Assembly (NCBI GenBank): GCA_030833685.1
Contig: JAURGS010000042.1
Span: forward strand, 1-13,765
DNA length: 13,765 nt
Source of the DNA: Rhodoferax sp.
GTDB taxonomy: Bacteria > Pseudomonadota > Gammaproteobacteria > Burkholderiales > Burkholderiaceae_C
Direction of reading: 5' to 3'
A program made the translations under genes and the position numbers. The notes beneath the pieces were generated by a model, which saw nothing but the letters and a program-made list of their open reading frames with translations, did no database searches and was not told the DNA's origin. Each line of letters begins with the position of its first letter. Within the stretch, counting starts at the first letter, position 1. This document shows, in pieces, positions 1 to 6,898 of this stretch.

Positions 1-778
1 CATGACTGGCTGCAAAATCATGGCGACTGGTCGGCAGGAAATCATCCTCATCGCCCCAAGCCAGCGCAATGCAGCTGGCGTTATCGCCATTTGGCCCACC
101 TAGACGAATGGCCTGTTGCACCAATTGCGGAACCGCTTGCTTGATTTTTTTCCCCAGCAGCGCATGGGCCAAATTGGCATCCTCCACGACCGACCAAATG
201 CCGTCTGAACACAATAAAACCCGATCGCCGCCACGCAAAGCTACCGGGCCTGCCAGGTTGAAAACAGGCCGAGTCTCTGAACCAATGCAGGTGAACAGCG
301 CATTTCGATAGCCCGGCAATTGACTAGCGGGCGGGCGCCCGAGTTGGCGGTCGCGCTCGAGCAGGGAGTGATCCAGCGTCTTGGCAAACACGGCACCGTC
401 ACGAAGCAAATAAAAACGCGAATCACCGCAGTGAATCCATGTGATCCGGCCATCCTGAATCACTGCAGCCACCAGGGTCGTTCGCGGCGAATCTGAAAGC
501 CCCTCGGTGCGCGCGTAGCGCACCAGTGCCTCATTGGCCTGCATCAGCGCGTCCTGCAGAAACAGGGCGACATCAGGCAACTCTGGTTGGGCCTTGGCGC
601 GAAACAAGTCAAACACCATGCCCATCGCCAGCTTGGAGGCGACCTCGCCCTTGGGGTGCCCCCCCATACCATCAGCCACCACCAGCAACAAAGATCGCTC
701 GGTACTGACGTGCCCGACGCTGTCCTCATTGAGCCGGCGTCCGCCAATGTGGCTGTCTTGGGTGATCGAATACCTCAT
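1..778 (-). CDS. PP2C-family Ser/Thr protein phosphatase, partial (C-terminus off the left edge)
   Basis: Reading the minus strand from the ATG at 778 gives an open frame of 259 codons to the window edge. It has the full set of PP2C metal-centre motifs: LNEDS at residues 16-20, ADGMGGH at 35-41, a GDSR block at 118-121, CSDGIW at 190-195 and NGDN at 230-233. The family removes phosphate from Ser/Thr using two Mn/Mg ions held by these Asp residues. No membrane segment or extra domain is visible, so the protein should be cytosolic. Its start codon overlaps the kinase stop as ATGA, so the two genes are probably translationally coupled and this enzyme is the likely antagonist of that kinase. Most of the usual length of about 240-260 residues is present, so probably only a short tail is missing. 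The family call is firm; the substrates are unknown. Confidence 0.93.
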   Translation of the reverse strand, partial: MRYSITQDSHIGGRRLNEDSVGHVSTERSLLLVVADGMGGHPKGEVASKLAMGMVFDLFRAKAQPELPDVALFLQDALMQANEALVRYARTEGLSDSPRTTLVAAVIQDGRITWIHCGDSRFYLLRDGAVFAKTLDHSLLERDRQLGRPPASQLPGYRNALFTCIGSETRPVFNLAGPVALRGGDRVLLCSDGIWSVVEDANLAHALLGKKIKQAVPQLVQQAIRLGGPNGDNASCIALAWGDEDDFLPTSRHDFAASH

Positions 779-1782
779 GAGACCTGTCTGCCGAACTGCG
801 TCACACGCAGGGCGACCTTTTTGGTCTCATTAACCACGCTATCCAGTTGTAACCGCATCTTGTCGCCGATGCTCAGCTTGGTGTAGCGCAATTCATCCGC
901 CGAGTTAAGCTCTTTTTGCAAGACGAATACCGACTGGGGGCGCTTGTCAGGATCGGTTGCCATGCACCACTCAACGATCTCAATCAGATTGTCCGAATAA
1001 CTTCCGCGCAAACGCTTGAGCGCCGTCGACATGCGGTCGTTCTCCGCGCGCTGAGTCGCCTCGTTAGGCGGATAACCTTGCATGCAGGCGTACATGCAGG
1101 CGCCAATGGCGTAAAGGTCAGTCCAGGGCCCCATAACGCCGTCGCGGCGGTACATTTCGGGTGCAGCAAAGCCTGGGGTGTACATGGGTCGAACAAAGTT
1201 CCCCTCTTTGCTCAAGACCTCGCGCGCCGCACCAAAGTCAATCAGGACAGAGTGGTTATCGTCGGTCACGAAGATATTGGCAGGCTTAATGTCCAGGTGC
1301 AGCATCTTGTGCTGATGAACGATGCGCAATCCCCGCAGGATCTCATCAAAGAGGGATCGGATCGTGGACTCGCGAAAGATCTTTTCCGCCTTCTGGTCAC
1401 GCGCAACGATGATGAAATCCTGAAGGCTTGCGCCTTCCAGGTAATTCATCACCATGTAAACCGTCTCGTTTTCACGCAGAAAATTAAGGACTGCGACCAC
1501 CGACGGGTGCGATATTTGTGCCAAAGACCGCCCCTCTTCAAAAAAGCTCTTCAAGCCCAGGCGGTAAAGAGAGAGCTTTTCGGGCGCAACCTGAGGCAGC
1601 AGGGACCCTGCCTCGCGCGTGGCCAGTGAGGCAGGCAGGTACTCCTTGATAGCCACCGTTTCACCGTCGGGACCCGTGGCTTGGTACACAACACCAAAGC
1701 CCCCCGAGGCCACTTTCTTGACGATGCGATAAGCACCAATCAAGGTTCCCGAAGGCAGTGGTGAGGGTTTGCTTTTGGCCAT
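775..1782 (-). CDS. Eukaryotic-type Ser/Thr protein kinase (Hanks type), cytosolic, non-RD
   Basis: This 335-residue protein is essentially one kinase domain with a short C-terminal tail. Numbered from the ATG at 1782, the glycine loop ASGGFGVVY is at 25-33, the VAIKEY lysine at 46, the alpha-C glutamate about 83, the catalytic loop HLDIKPAN at 162-169 with Asp164, DFG at 182-184 and APE at 207-209. All catalytic residues are present, so it should be active. The residue before the catalytic Asp is Leu, not Arg, which makes it a non-RD kinase. I see no transmembrane or PASTA sensor region. I chose the ATG at 1782 because GGAG lies just before it, although the spacing is short. An in-frame GTG at 1812 would add 10 residues but has no ribosome site. 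The stop overlaps the start of the PP2C phosphatase. The gene is divergent from yicC, with about 73 bp between the starts. Confidence 0.93.
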   Translation of the reverse strand: MAKSKPSPLPSGTLIGAYRIVKKVASGGFGVVYQATGPDGETVAIKEYLPASLATREAGSLLPQVAPEKLSLYRLGLKSFFEEGRSLAQISHPSVVAVLNFLRENETVYMVMNYLEGASLQDFIIVARDQKAEKIFRESTIRSLFDEILRGLRIVHQHKMLHLDIKPANIFVTDDNHSVLIDFGAAREVLSKEGNFVRPMYTPGFAAPEMYRRDGVMGPWTDLYAIGACMYACMQGYPPNEATQRAENDRMSTALKRLRGSYSDNLIEIVEWCMATDPDKRPQSVFVLQKELNSADELRYTKLSIGDKMRLQLDSVVNETKKVALRVTQFGRQVS

Positions 1783-1855
1783 ATCTCCAAAGAAACGCAA
1801 TCGGGCGGACACACAATCGCGTTATTCTTGAACCAAATTTATCGAGAGAGGTCGA

Positions 1856-2773
1856 ATGGCAGTTTACAGCATGACCGGTTATGCAAGCCGGCAATCTCAT
1901 TCGGGCCGGCTCGACGATGGCGCTCTGACCACACCCCGCCAAAGTAGCCGCCTGGAACTCGAAATTCGATCGGTCAACAGCCGATTTCTGGACCTGAGCT
2001 TTCGGCTCCCGGATGACCTGCGCGCGCATGAGCCGTGGTTGAGAGATCTTTTGCGCTCAAACATCAGGCGAGGGAAAGTGGAGTTGCGCTTGCAGGTCCA
2101 GCGCGAGCCGAATGAAGCGCTTCCGCAGCCTTCGCCCGCAGCGCTGCAAAAACTCAGTGCACTGCAGGCCCAAATTCTGGGCTGGCTGCCCCAAGCTCAG
2201 ACCTTGACTGTGGCGGATATCTTGCGCCTGGGTAGCAGCAGCCAAGCGGATCAAGCCGACCGGCAGGCAGAGCTTCAAACTTTGGCGCAAGCAACGCTAG
2301 CGGATTTTTTGAGCGCACGCGAGCGCGAAGGTGCCAGCCTTTGCACCATGATGCAAGAGCGGATCCAGCAGCTAAAGGCACTCAGCAAACAAGCCGAGCC
2401 CTTGACCATGCAGGCCGCAGAACAACAACGGCAGCGCTTCTTGGAAAGATGGAATGAGGCGGTTCAAGCTTCGGGTGCGTCAACGGGTAGCGACGCCATG
2501 CAAGAACGTGCACTTGCCGAGGTGACGGCCTATGCCCTGCGTATCGATGTTGCAGAAGAATTGTCGCGATTAAAGTCCCATCTGGACGAATTGGAGCGCT
2601 TACTCACTCAGGGCGGCGAGATCGGCAAACGCCTTGAGTTTCTGATCCAGGAGCTGCACCGCGAGGCCAACACGCTGGGCTCCAAGTCAGTTGCCTTGAG
2701 CATGACACAGGTTGCTGTAGACATGAAAGTTCTGATTGAGCAGCTCAGAGAGCAGGTGCAAAACATAGAATAA
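1856..2773 (+). CDS. yicC: YicC-family endoribonuclease
   Basis: This 305-residue protein opens with VYSMTGYAS, a form of the family's N-terminal motif. It then has LELEIRSVNSRFLDLSFRLP and RGKVELRLQVQ, typical of the YicC N-terminal domain. It closes with the conserved DUF1732 block at about 236-300, which includes GGEIGKRLEFLIQELHREAN and LGSKS. E. coli YicC is reported as an endoribonuclease that acts on small RNAs; that role is carried over by family here. A purine-rich ribosome site (GAGAGAGG) precedes the ATG. An insert of roughly 12-15 residues after MTGYAS makes it slightly longer than most family members. The gene leads a co-directional series with gmk and rpoZ; the gap to gmk is only 23 bp, so they are probably cotranscribed. 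Confidence in the family is high. Confidence 0.94.
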   Translation: MAVYSMTGYASRQSHSGRLDDGALTTPRQSSRLELEIRSVNSRFLDLSFRLPDDLRAHEPWLRDLLRSNIRRGKVELRLQVQREPNEALPQPSPAALQKLSALQAQILGWLPQAQTLTVADILRLGSSSQADQADRQAELQTLAQATLADFLSAREREGASLCTMMQERIQQLKALSKQAEPLTMQAAEQQRQRFLERWNEAVQASGASTGSDAMQERALAEVTAYALRIDVAEELSRLKSHLDELERLLTQGGEIGKRLEFLIQELHREANTLGSKSVALSMTQVAVDMKVLIEQLREQVQNIE

Positions 2774-2796
2774 GGGCTCGGCACTTTGACACGCTC

Positions 2797-3417
2797 ATGG
2801 ACTATCCCGGTAATCTCTTCGTGGTCGCCGCCCCAAGCGGTGCAGGCAAATCCAGTCTGGTAAAGGCTTTGCTGGAGCTCGATTCCCACCTGCAACTGTC
2901 TGTATCCCACACGACCCGGGCGCCGCGCGGACAGGAAAAACACGGCCGCGATTATTTTTTCGTCTCGGAGGACGAATTCGACAACATGGTCAAGTCCAGC
3001 GCCTTTGTCGAATGGGCCCATGTACACAACCATCGGTATGGAACATCCAAAAAGGTGATTGAAGAGCGCATGTCTGTTGGCGCCGACGTGATCCTGGAGA
3101 TCGATTACCAGGGAGCCCTGCAGATCAAGCAGATTTTTGGCAATGCTGTGACCGTTTTCATCCTGCCCCCCAGCTGGGAGGAACTGCGCCAGCGCCTGGA
3201 GCGTCGCGGCGAGGACAGCGCCGAGGTTATCGAAACTCGCCTGGCCAACGCTGCTGTTGAAGTCAAGCAAGCCACAAATTTCGACTTCGTTATAATTAAT
3301 GAGTCGTTTGAACGAGCGCTTTTTGATCTTAAAACTATCGTTCACTCGCAACGTTTGAAGTACCTGGCGCAACGTCGCGCCAAAGCACCAACCTTCTCGG
3401 CGCTGGAAATTGACTAG
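2797..3417 (+). CDS. gmk: Guanylate kinase
   Basis: This enzyme phosphorylates GMP to GDP with ATP in the cytosol, on the route to GTP and dGTP. The 206-residue length matches the family. The P-loop PSGAGKSS is at 13-20. The GMP-binding parts include the TTRAPR stretch at 39-44, RDYFF at 51-55 and YGTSK at 81-85. The ILEIDYQGALQIK segment follows at 99-111, and an arginine-rich lid (RQRLERRGED) at 131-140. The ribosome site before the ATG at 2797 is weak, consistent with reinitiation after yicC, which ends 23 bp upstream. In several bacteria GMP kinase is inhibited by (p)ppGpp, which fits its position upstream of rpoZ and spoT; whether this copy is inhibited cannot be read from the sequence. 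Confidence 0.97.
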   Translation: MDYPGNLFVVAAPSGAGKSSLVKALLELDSHLQLSVSHTTRAPRGQEKHGRDYFFVSEDEFDNMVKSSAFVEWAHVHNHRYGTSKKVIEERMSVGADVILEIDYQGALQIKQIFGNAVTVFILPPSWEELRQRLERRGEDSAEVIETRLANAAVEVKQATNFDFVIINESFERALFDLKTIVHSQRLKYLAQRRAKAPTFSALEID

Positions 3418-3445
3418 CGCTTAGAAACAAGCCCCCGGAGTTCCC

Positions 3446-3649
3446 ATGGCCCGTATCACCGTCGAAGACTGCTTGCGTCAAATTCCCAACCGCTTCCAGC
3501 TGGTGTTGGCCGCCGCCTACCGCGCGCGCATGCTCAACCAGGGCCACACCCCAAAAGTTGAAAGCAAGAACAAGGCTGGTGTAACCGCTTTGCGTGAAAT
3601 AGCAGCTGGCAAAATTGGTCTGGAAATGCTCAAGAAAGTGCCCATCTGA
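3446..3649 (+). CDS. rpoZ: DNA-directed RNA polymerase omega subunit
   Basis: This 67-residue protein begins MARITVEDCLRQIPNRFQLV and ends in a short helical tail. It carries the family signatures NRF-LV, AAYRAR and NKAGVTALREIAAGKIG. Omega supports assembly of the beta' subunit and, in proteobacteria, forms part of one ppGpp-binding site on RNA polymerase. A GGAG ribosome site lies 6 bases before the ATG. It follows gmk by 28 bp and is closed by a strong intrinsic terminator, so yicC-gmk-rpoZ looks like one unit. The length is in the usual betaproteobacterial range. Confidence 0.97.
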   Translation: MARITVEDCLRQIPNRFQLVLAAAYRARMLNQGHTPKVESKNKAGVTALREIAAGKIGLEMLKKVPI

Positions 3650-3670
3650 GGCCATTGATCAGATTCGAAT

Positions 3671-3697
3671 AAAAGCACCGCCTGCGGTGCTTTTTTT
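3671..3697 (+). terminator. Intrinsic terminator after rpoZ
   Basis: A perfect stem AAAAGCACCG / CGGTGCTTTT with loop CCTG is followed by a run of T to 3697. It starts 21 bases after the rpoZ stop. It should end most yicC-gmk-rpoZ transcripts before spoT, implying that spoT has its own promoter or depends on read-through. Confidence 0.9.
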
Positions 3698-3742
3698 ATG
3701 CCCTTAAGGCAGGGCGTTTCGCTCACGCGCTATATTCGCATC

Positions 3743-6046
3743 ATGCGTGTGTCCGTTGAAAGCAAAAAAGCCAAACCAAGCGCGACTGCGACCCCAAGGC
3801 GTGCTTCGCCTCGTCGCGCGCAGGCCAATGCCGCCGCTGCCAGCTTTGATCGCTTGTTAGCCAAGCTCGACTACCTGCCAGCGGCAGACATTCAATTGGT
3901 ACGCGAAGCCTATCGGTTTGCTGACCAAGCGCATCTGGGACAGCTGCGCAATAGCGGTGAGCCCTACATCACCCACCCCATTGCGGTCGCATCGCAATGT
4001 GCCGAATGGCGACTCGACGCCCAAGCGCTCATGGCGGCGCTCTTGCATGACGCCATGGAAGACTGCGGGATCACCAAAGTCGACCTGCTCGAGCGCTTCG
4101 GCCCCTCGGTTGCAGAGCTGGTGGACGGGCTGACCAAGCTCGACAAGCTGCATTTCACAACGCGTGAAGAGAACCAAGCTGAGTCCTTTCGCAAGATGCT
4201 GCTGGCCATGGCTCGTGATGTACGCGTCATTCTGGTTAAGCTGGCCGATCGAACCCACAACATGCGCACGCTGTCTGAGTCACCAGCAAGCAAGTGGGCA
4301 CGCATTGCCAATGAAACGCTGGAAATTTACGCCCCCATTGCCCACCGCCTGGGTCTGAACGTGATCTACCATGAACTGCAGGACTTGTCCTTCAGGCATC
4401 TGAGACCCTGGCGCTACGCCACCCTAGAAAAAGCCGTGGGCAAAGCGCGTAGCCGAAGGCGCGATCTGATTCAGAAAGTTCAGGCAGATCTGGAAGCCAT
4501 GTTTTCCCAACAAAACCTGAAAGTGGAGATCAGCGGGCGGGAGAAAACCGTTTATTCCATCTACCGCAAGATGACTGAAAAAAGTCTCAGCTTTGCCCAG
4601 GTTAACGACATTTACGGCTTTCGCATCATCGTTCCACGACTGCTGGACTGCTACACCGCCATGGGACTTTTGCATCAACTCTACAAGCCAGTGCCTGGGC
4701 GATTCAAGGACCACATCGCCATCAGCAAAGTCAATGGCTACCAGTCTCTGCACACCACACTGGTTGGCCCCTCTGGAATCAATATCGAGTTTCAGCTGCG
4801 CACCCCGCCTATGCATCTGGTGGCCGAAAGCGGCGTGGCTGCGCACTGGCTATACAAGGCTTCTGGCAAGGCGGAAAGTGATTCCGCAGAGCGCACTAAC
4901 GCGACCTGGATGCAGTCATTGCTCGACATCCAAAATGAAACCCGCGACGCAGCAGAGTTTTGGGACCATGTCAAAGTGGACCTGTACCCTGACGCTGTCT
5001 ATGTGTTCACGCCCAAAAGTCAAATCTTGTCGTTGCCGCGGGGTGCCACTGCGATCGACTTTGCTTACGCCATCCACAGCAGCGTGGGTGACCAGACGGT
5101 CTCGGTGAGGATCAACAACGAAGAATCAGCGCTTCGCACGGAGTTGCATAACGGCGACGTTGTCGAAGTCACGACCGATCCCAAATCGCATCCCAAACCA
5201 GCGTGGCTGGGCTACGCCAAAACCGCTCGGGCCCGATCGAAGATTCGCCAGCACCTCAAGACCCTGGCGCACTCCGAATCGGAAGCCATGGGCATTCGCA
5301 TGCTGACCACTGCCGTGCGAGCAGAGGGCATCCGTAACCTTCCTGGAGAAGATTCTGCGTCCTTGGCTGTTTGGGAAAAATTGCTTCAGTTCACTGCCAA
5401 TCGGGACCGCGCAGAGTTGTTGGTAGACATCGGTCTGGGTAAGCGAATGGCCAGCATAGTGGCCAAGCGTCTGGTTCAACTGATGATCGAATCCGGGGCT
5501 CGCCCGGATGCCGTGTTGCTCAGCCAAACCCGATTCTCTGAAGACGAGCCATCCGGCCCCTCCGTCATTTCTATTGACGGCAGTGAAGGCGGTTCAGTCC
5601 AATTCGCCGATTGCTGCCGACCTGTGCCCGGCGACTCCATCGTTGGCTACCTCGGTCATGGCGAAGGACTAGCCATCCACGCCAGCGACTGCGCTGTGGC
5701 CAAAAAATTGCAGCGTCGAAGTCGCGAACGCTTCATCGGTGTTGAATGGTCGGATGAGCCTACCCGCGCTTTTCAAACCGGGATCGTGGTCACGGTCAAC
5801 AACGGCAAAGGGGTGCTGGCTAAAGTTGCTGGCACCTTGGCGTCCTGTGAGGTGGACATCACCCACATCGACATGCCCGACGGACACTCCAGAGGCCCGA
5901 TCGATTTGCGTTTCCTCATCGATGTCCAGGGCAAACAGCACCTGAGCACTGTGCTCAAGACCTTGCGTCACAACCCGGTGGTACTACGCGCCATGCGCGC
6001 GAAAGACGCTACTCGTGCAGGCCCAATCAGGGCTTCGGATAGCTAA
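3743..6046 (+). CDS. spoT: Bifunctional (p)ppGpp synthetase/hydrolase, SpoT/Rel type
   Basis: This long RelA/SpoT homologue makes and degrades the alarmone (p)ppGpp. With the ATG at 3743 it has 767 residues. The HD hydrolase domain has ITHP (His78) and LLHDAMED (HD at 102-103, ED at 106-107), so the hydrolase site looks intact. The synthetase domain has GREKTVYSIYRKM, DIYGFRI, GRFKDHIA with RFKD at 320-323, NGYQSLHTT and AAHWLYK. RFKD is the RXKD form of bifunctional enzymes; RelA-only enzymes carry EXDD. A TGS domain follows at about 419-478, then a Cys-containing region with FADCCRPVPGD and HASDC, then a C-terminal ACT domain at about 679-750. An upstream in-frame ATG at 3698 is unlikely because it sits at the T-run of the rpoZ terminator. 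The start at 3743 has no clear ribosome site but has TATATT just upstream. The 3' end overlaps greB on the other strand by 20 bp. Confidence 0.95.
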   Translation: MRVSVESKKAKPSATATPRRASPRRAQANAAAASFDRLLAKLDYLPAADIQLVREAYRFADQAHLGQLRNSGEPYITHPIAVASQCAEWRLDAQALMAALLHDAMEDCGITKVDLLERFGPSVAELVDGLTKLDKLHFTTREENQAESFRKMLLAMARDVRVILVKLADRTHNMRTLSESPASKWARIANETLEIYAPIAHRLGLNVIYHELQDLSFRHLRPWRYATLEKAVGKARSRRRDLIQKVQADLEAMFSQQNLKVEISGREKTVYSIYRKMTEKSLSFAQVNDIYGFRIIVPRLLDCYTAMGLLHQLYKPVPGRFKDHIAISKVNGYQSLHTTLVGPSGINIEFQLRTPPMHLVAESGVAAHWLYKASGKAESDSAERTNATWMQSLLDIQNETRDAAEFWDHVKVDLYPDAVYVFTPKSQILSLPRGATAIDFAYAIHSSVGDQTVSVRINNEESALRTELHNGDVVEVTTDPKSHPKPAWLGYAKTARARSKIRQHLKTLAHSESEAMGIRMLTTAVRAEGIRNLPGEDSASLAVWEKLLQFTANRDRAELLVDIGLGKRMASIVAKRLVQLMIESGARPDAVLLSQTRFSEDEPSGPSVISIDGSEGGSVQFADCCRPVPGDSIVGYLGHGEGLAIHASDCAVAKKLQRRSRERFIGVEWSDEPTRAFQTGIVVTVNNGKGVLAKVAGTLASCEVDITHIDMPDGHSRGPIDLRFLIDVQGKQHLSTVLKTLRHNPVVLRAMRAKDATRAGPIRASDS

Positions 6047-6584
6047 CCGAGAGAACTTCGATCTGCACCAGTCCCGCTGGCGTCTGAAGATTTAACTCAT
6101 CGCCGACCTTGCTTTTTAGCAAAACGCGTGCAATCGGCGACACCCAGCTCACCTCCTGGCGGGCGCTGTTGGCTTCATCAATACCCCGTATGCAAACCGT
6201 GCGCTCGATCACACCATCTTCCAGGTAGGTCACGGTGGCACCGAAGAACACCTGGTCTCCACCGTAATGAATAGACGGGTTGACGACTTCGGCAATCTCC
6301 AGGCGCTTCGTCAAAAAGCGCAGTCGCCGGTCGATTTCGCGCAAGCGCCGCTTACCGTACAGGTAGTCGCCGTTTTCAGACCGGTCACCATTGCTGGCGG
6401 CCCAATGCACCAATTCAACAAGTTTGGGACGCTCATCGTCCAAAAGTTGCATGAACTCGAACCGCAGCGCGTCATAACCCGCCTGGGTCATGTAATTTTT
6501 GGTCGACGGCGGTAGCGCCAGTTGATCCTGGACATCGCCGTCATCGTCGGTGTCGTCAGCTTCTCGAACAAACGCCTTGTTCAT
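6027..6584 (-). CDS. greB: Transcript cleavage factor GreB
   Basis: This protein enters the secondary channel of RNA polymerase and stimulates cleavage of backtracked RNA. From the ATG at 6584 it has 185 residues. An N-terminal coiled coil runs from about 30 to 100 and carries the conserved tip SNGDRSENGDYLYGKRRLREIDRRLRFL, with the acidic residues that position the catalytic metal. A C-terminal FKBP-like domain follows, ending near LQTPAGLVQIEVLSV. The Y-YGKRRLREIDRR pattern favours GreB over GreA. About 25 acidic residues precede the coiled coil (ADDTDDDGDVQDQ), longer than in E. coli GreB. I prefer the ATG at 6584 because GAGG lies about 6 bases upstream; a GTG at 6596 would add four residues. 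The gene converges on spoT. GreB, DksA and ppGpp all act at or near the secondary channel, so the grouping is functionally sensible. Confidence 0.94.
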   Translation of the reverse strand: MNKAFVREADDTDDDGDVQDQLALPPSTKNYMTQAGYDALRFEFMQLLDDERPKLVELVHWAASNGDRSENGDYLYGKRRLREIDRRLRFLTKRLEIAEVVNPSIHYGGDQVFFGATVTYLEDGVIERTVCIRGIDEANSARQEVSWVSPIARVLLKSKVGDELNLQTPAGLVQIEVLSVSYPKP

Positions 6585-6626
6585 CGCAATCCTCACTCTG
6601 GTATCTGACAGAGGAAGCCATAAACA

Positions 6627-6654
6627 AAAAAGCCTTGAACGATCAAGGCTTTTT
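6627..6654 (-). terminator. Intrinsic terminator of tRNA-Arg, symmetrical and possibly bidirectional
   Basis: A perfect 12-bp stem AAAAAGCCTTGA / TCAAGGCTTTTT with loop ACGA is flanked by A/T runs on both sides. On the minus strand it ends in TTTTTTG, 8 bases after the 3' end of the tRNA and before the greB start, so it should separate tRNA transcription from greB. A T-run also follows on the plus strand. Confidence 0.85.
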
Positions 6655-6662
6655 GCTTTTAT

Positions 6663-6739
6663 TGGCGCGGCTGGCAGGAATCGAACCCACGACCCCTTGG
6701 TTCGTAGCCAAGTACTCTATCCAGCTGAGCTACAGCCGC
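6663..6739 (-). tRNA. tRNA-Arg (anticodon ACG), CCA encoded
   Basis: The minus strand folds as a complete 77-base tRNA. The acceptor GCGGCTG (6739-6733) pairs with CAGCCGC (6673-6667), followed by discriminator G and an encoded CCA (6665-6663). The D arm has TAGCTCAGCTGGATAGAG. The anticodon arm is CTTGG-CTACGAA-CCAAG with anticodon ACG. The T loop is TTCGAAT. It closely resembles E. coli tRNA-Arg(ACG). The first anticodon base is expected to be edited to inosine to read CGU, CGC and CGA. It lies alone between greB and the aldehyde dehydrogenase gene and shows no sign of an integrated element at its 3' end. Confidence 0.97.
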
Positions 6740-6749
6740 AACAGCGGAA

Positions 6750-6755
6750 ATTCTA
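6750..6755 (-). promoter_or_regulatory. Candidate -10 box of the tRNA-Arg promoter
   Basis: TAGAAT on the minus strand, 5 of 6 to consensus, lies 10 bases upstream of the tRNA 5' end. This would place transcription start about 4 bases before the mature tRNA. I found no convincing -35 box at 16-18 bases spacing, so the call rests on the -10 alone. Confidence 0.4.
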
Positions 6756-6898
6756 GCATCAATTGTCTCGAACATACCCGCACAAACCACCCTAGCCACT
6801 GCCCGAAACAAGCTGTAAAGCCATAGGCAGGCACGACCAACTATCATGCCAGCTGGGCAATCGCACAACAAGGCCGGCGCAAGCGGCGAAGCAGCACC

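Noticed and set aside
916..1629. A 237-codon open frame on the plus strand inside the kinase gene
   Set aside because: The minus strand here encodes every kinase catalytic motif in order. The plus-strand translation has no known motif and is a shadow.
2608..3372. A 254-codon open frame on the minus strand, opposite yicC and gmk
   Set aside because: It lies entirely antisense to the yicC end and to gmk, both of which have full family motifs. Its own translation shows no recognisable domain or ribosome site. It is a by-product of codon bias.
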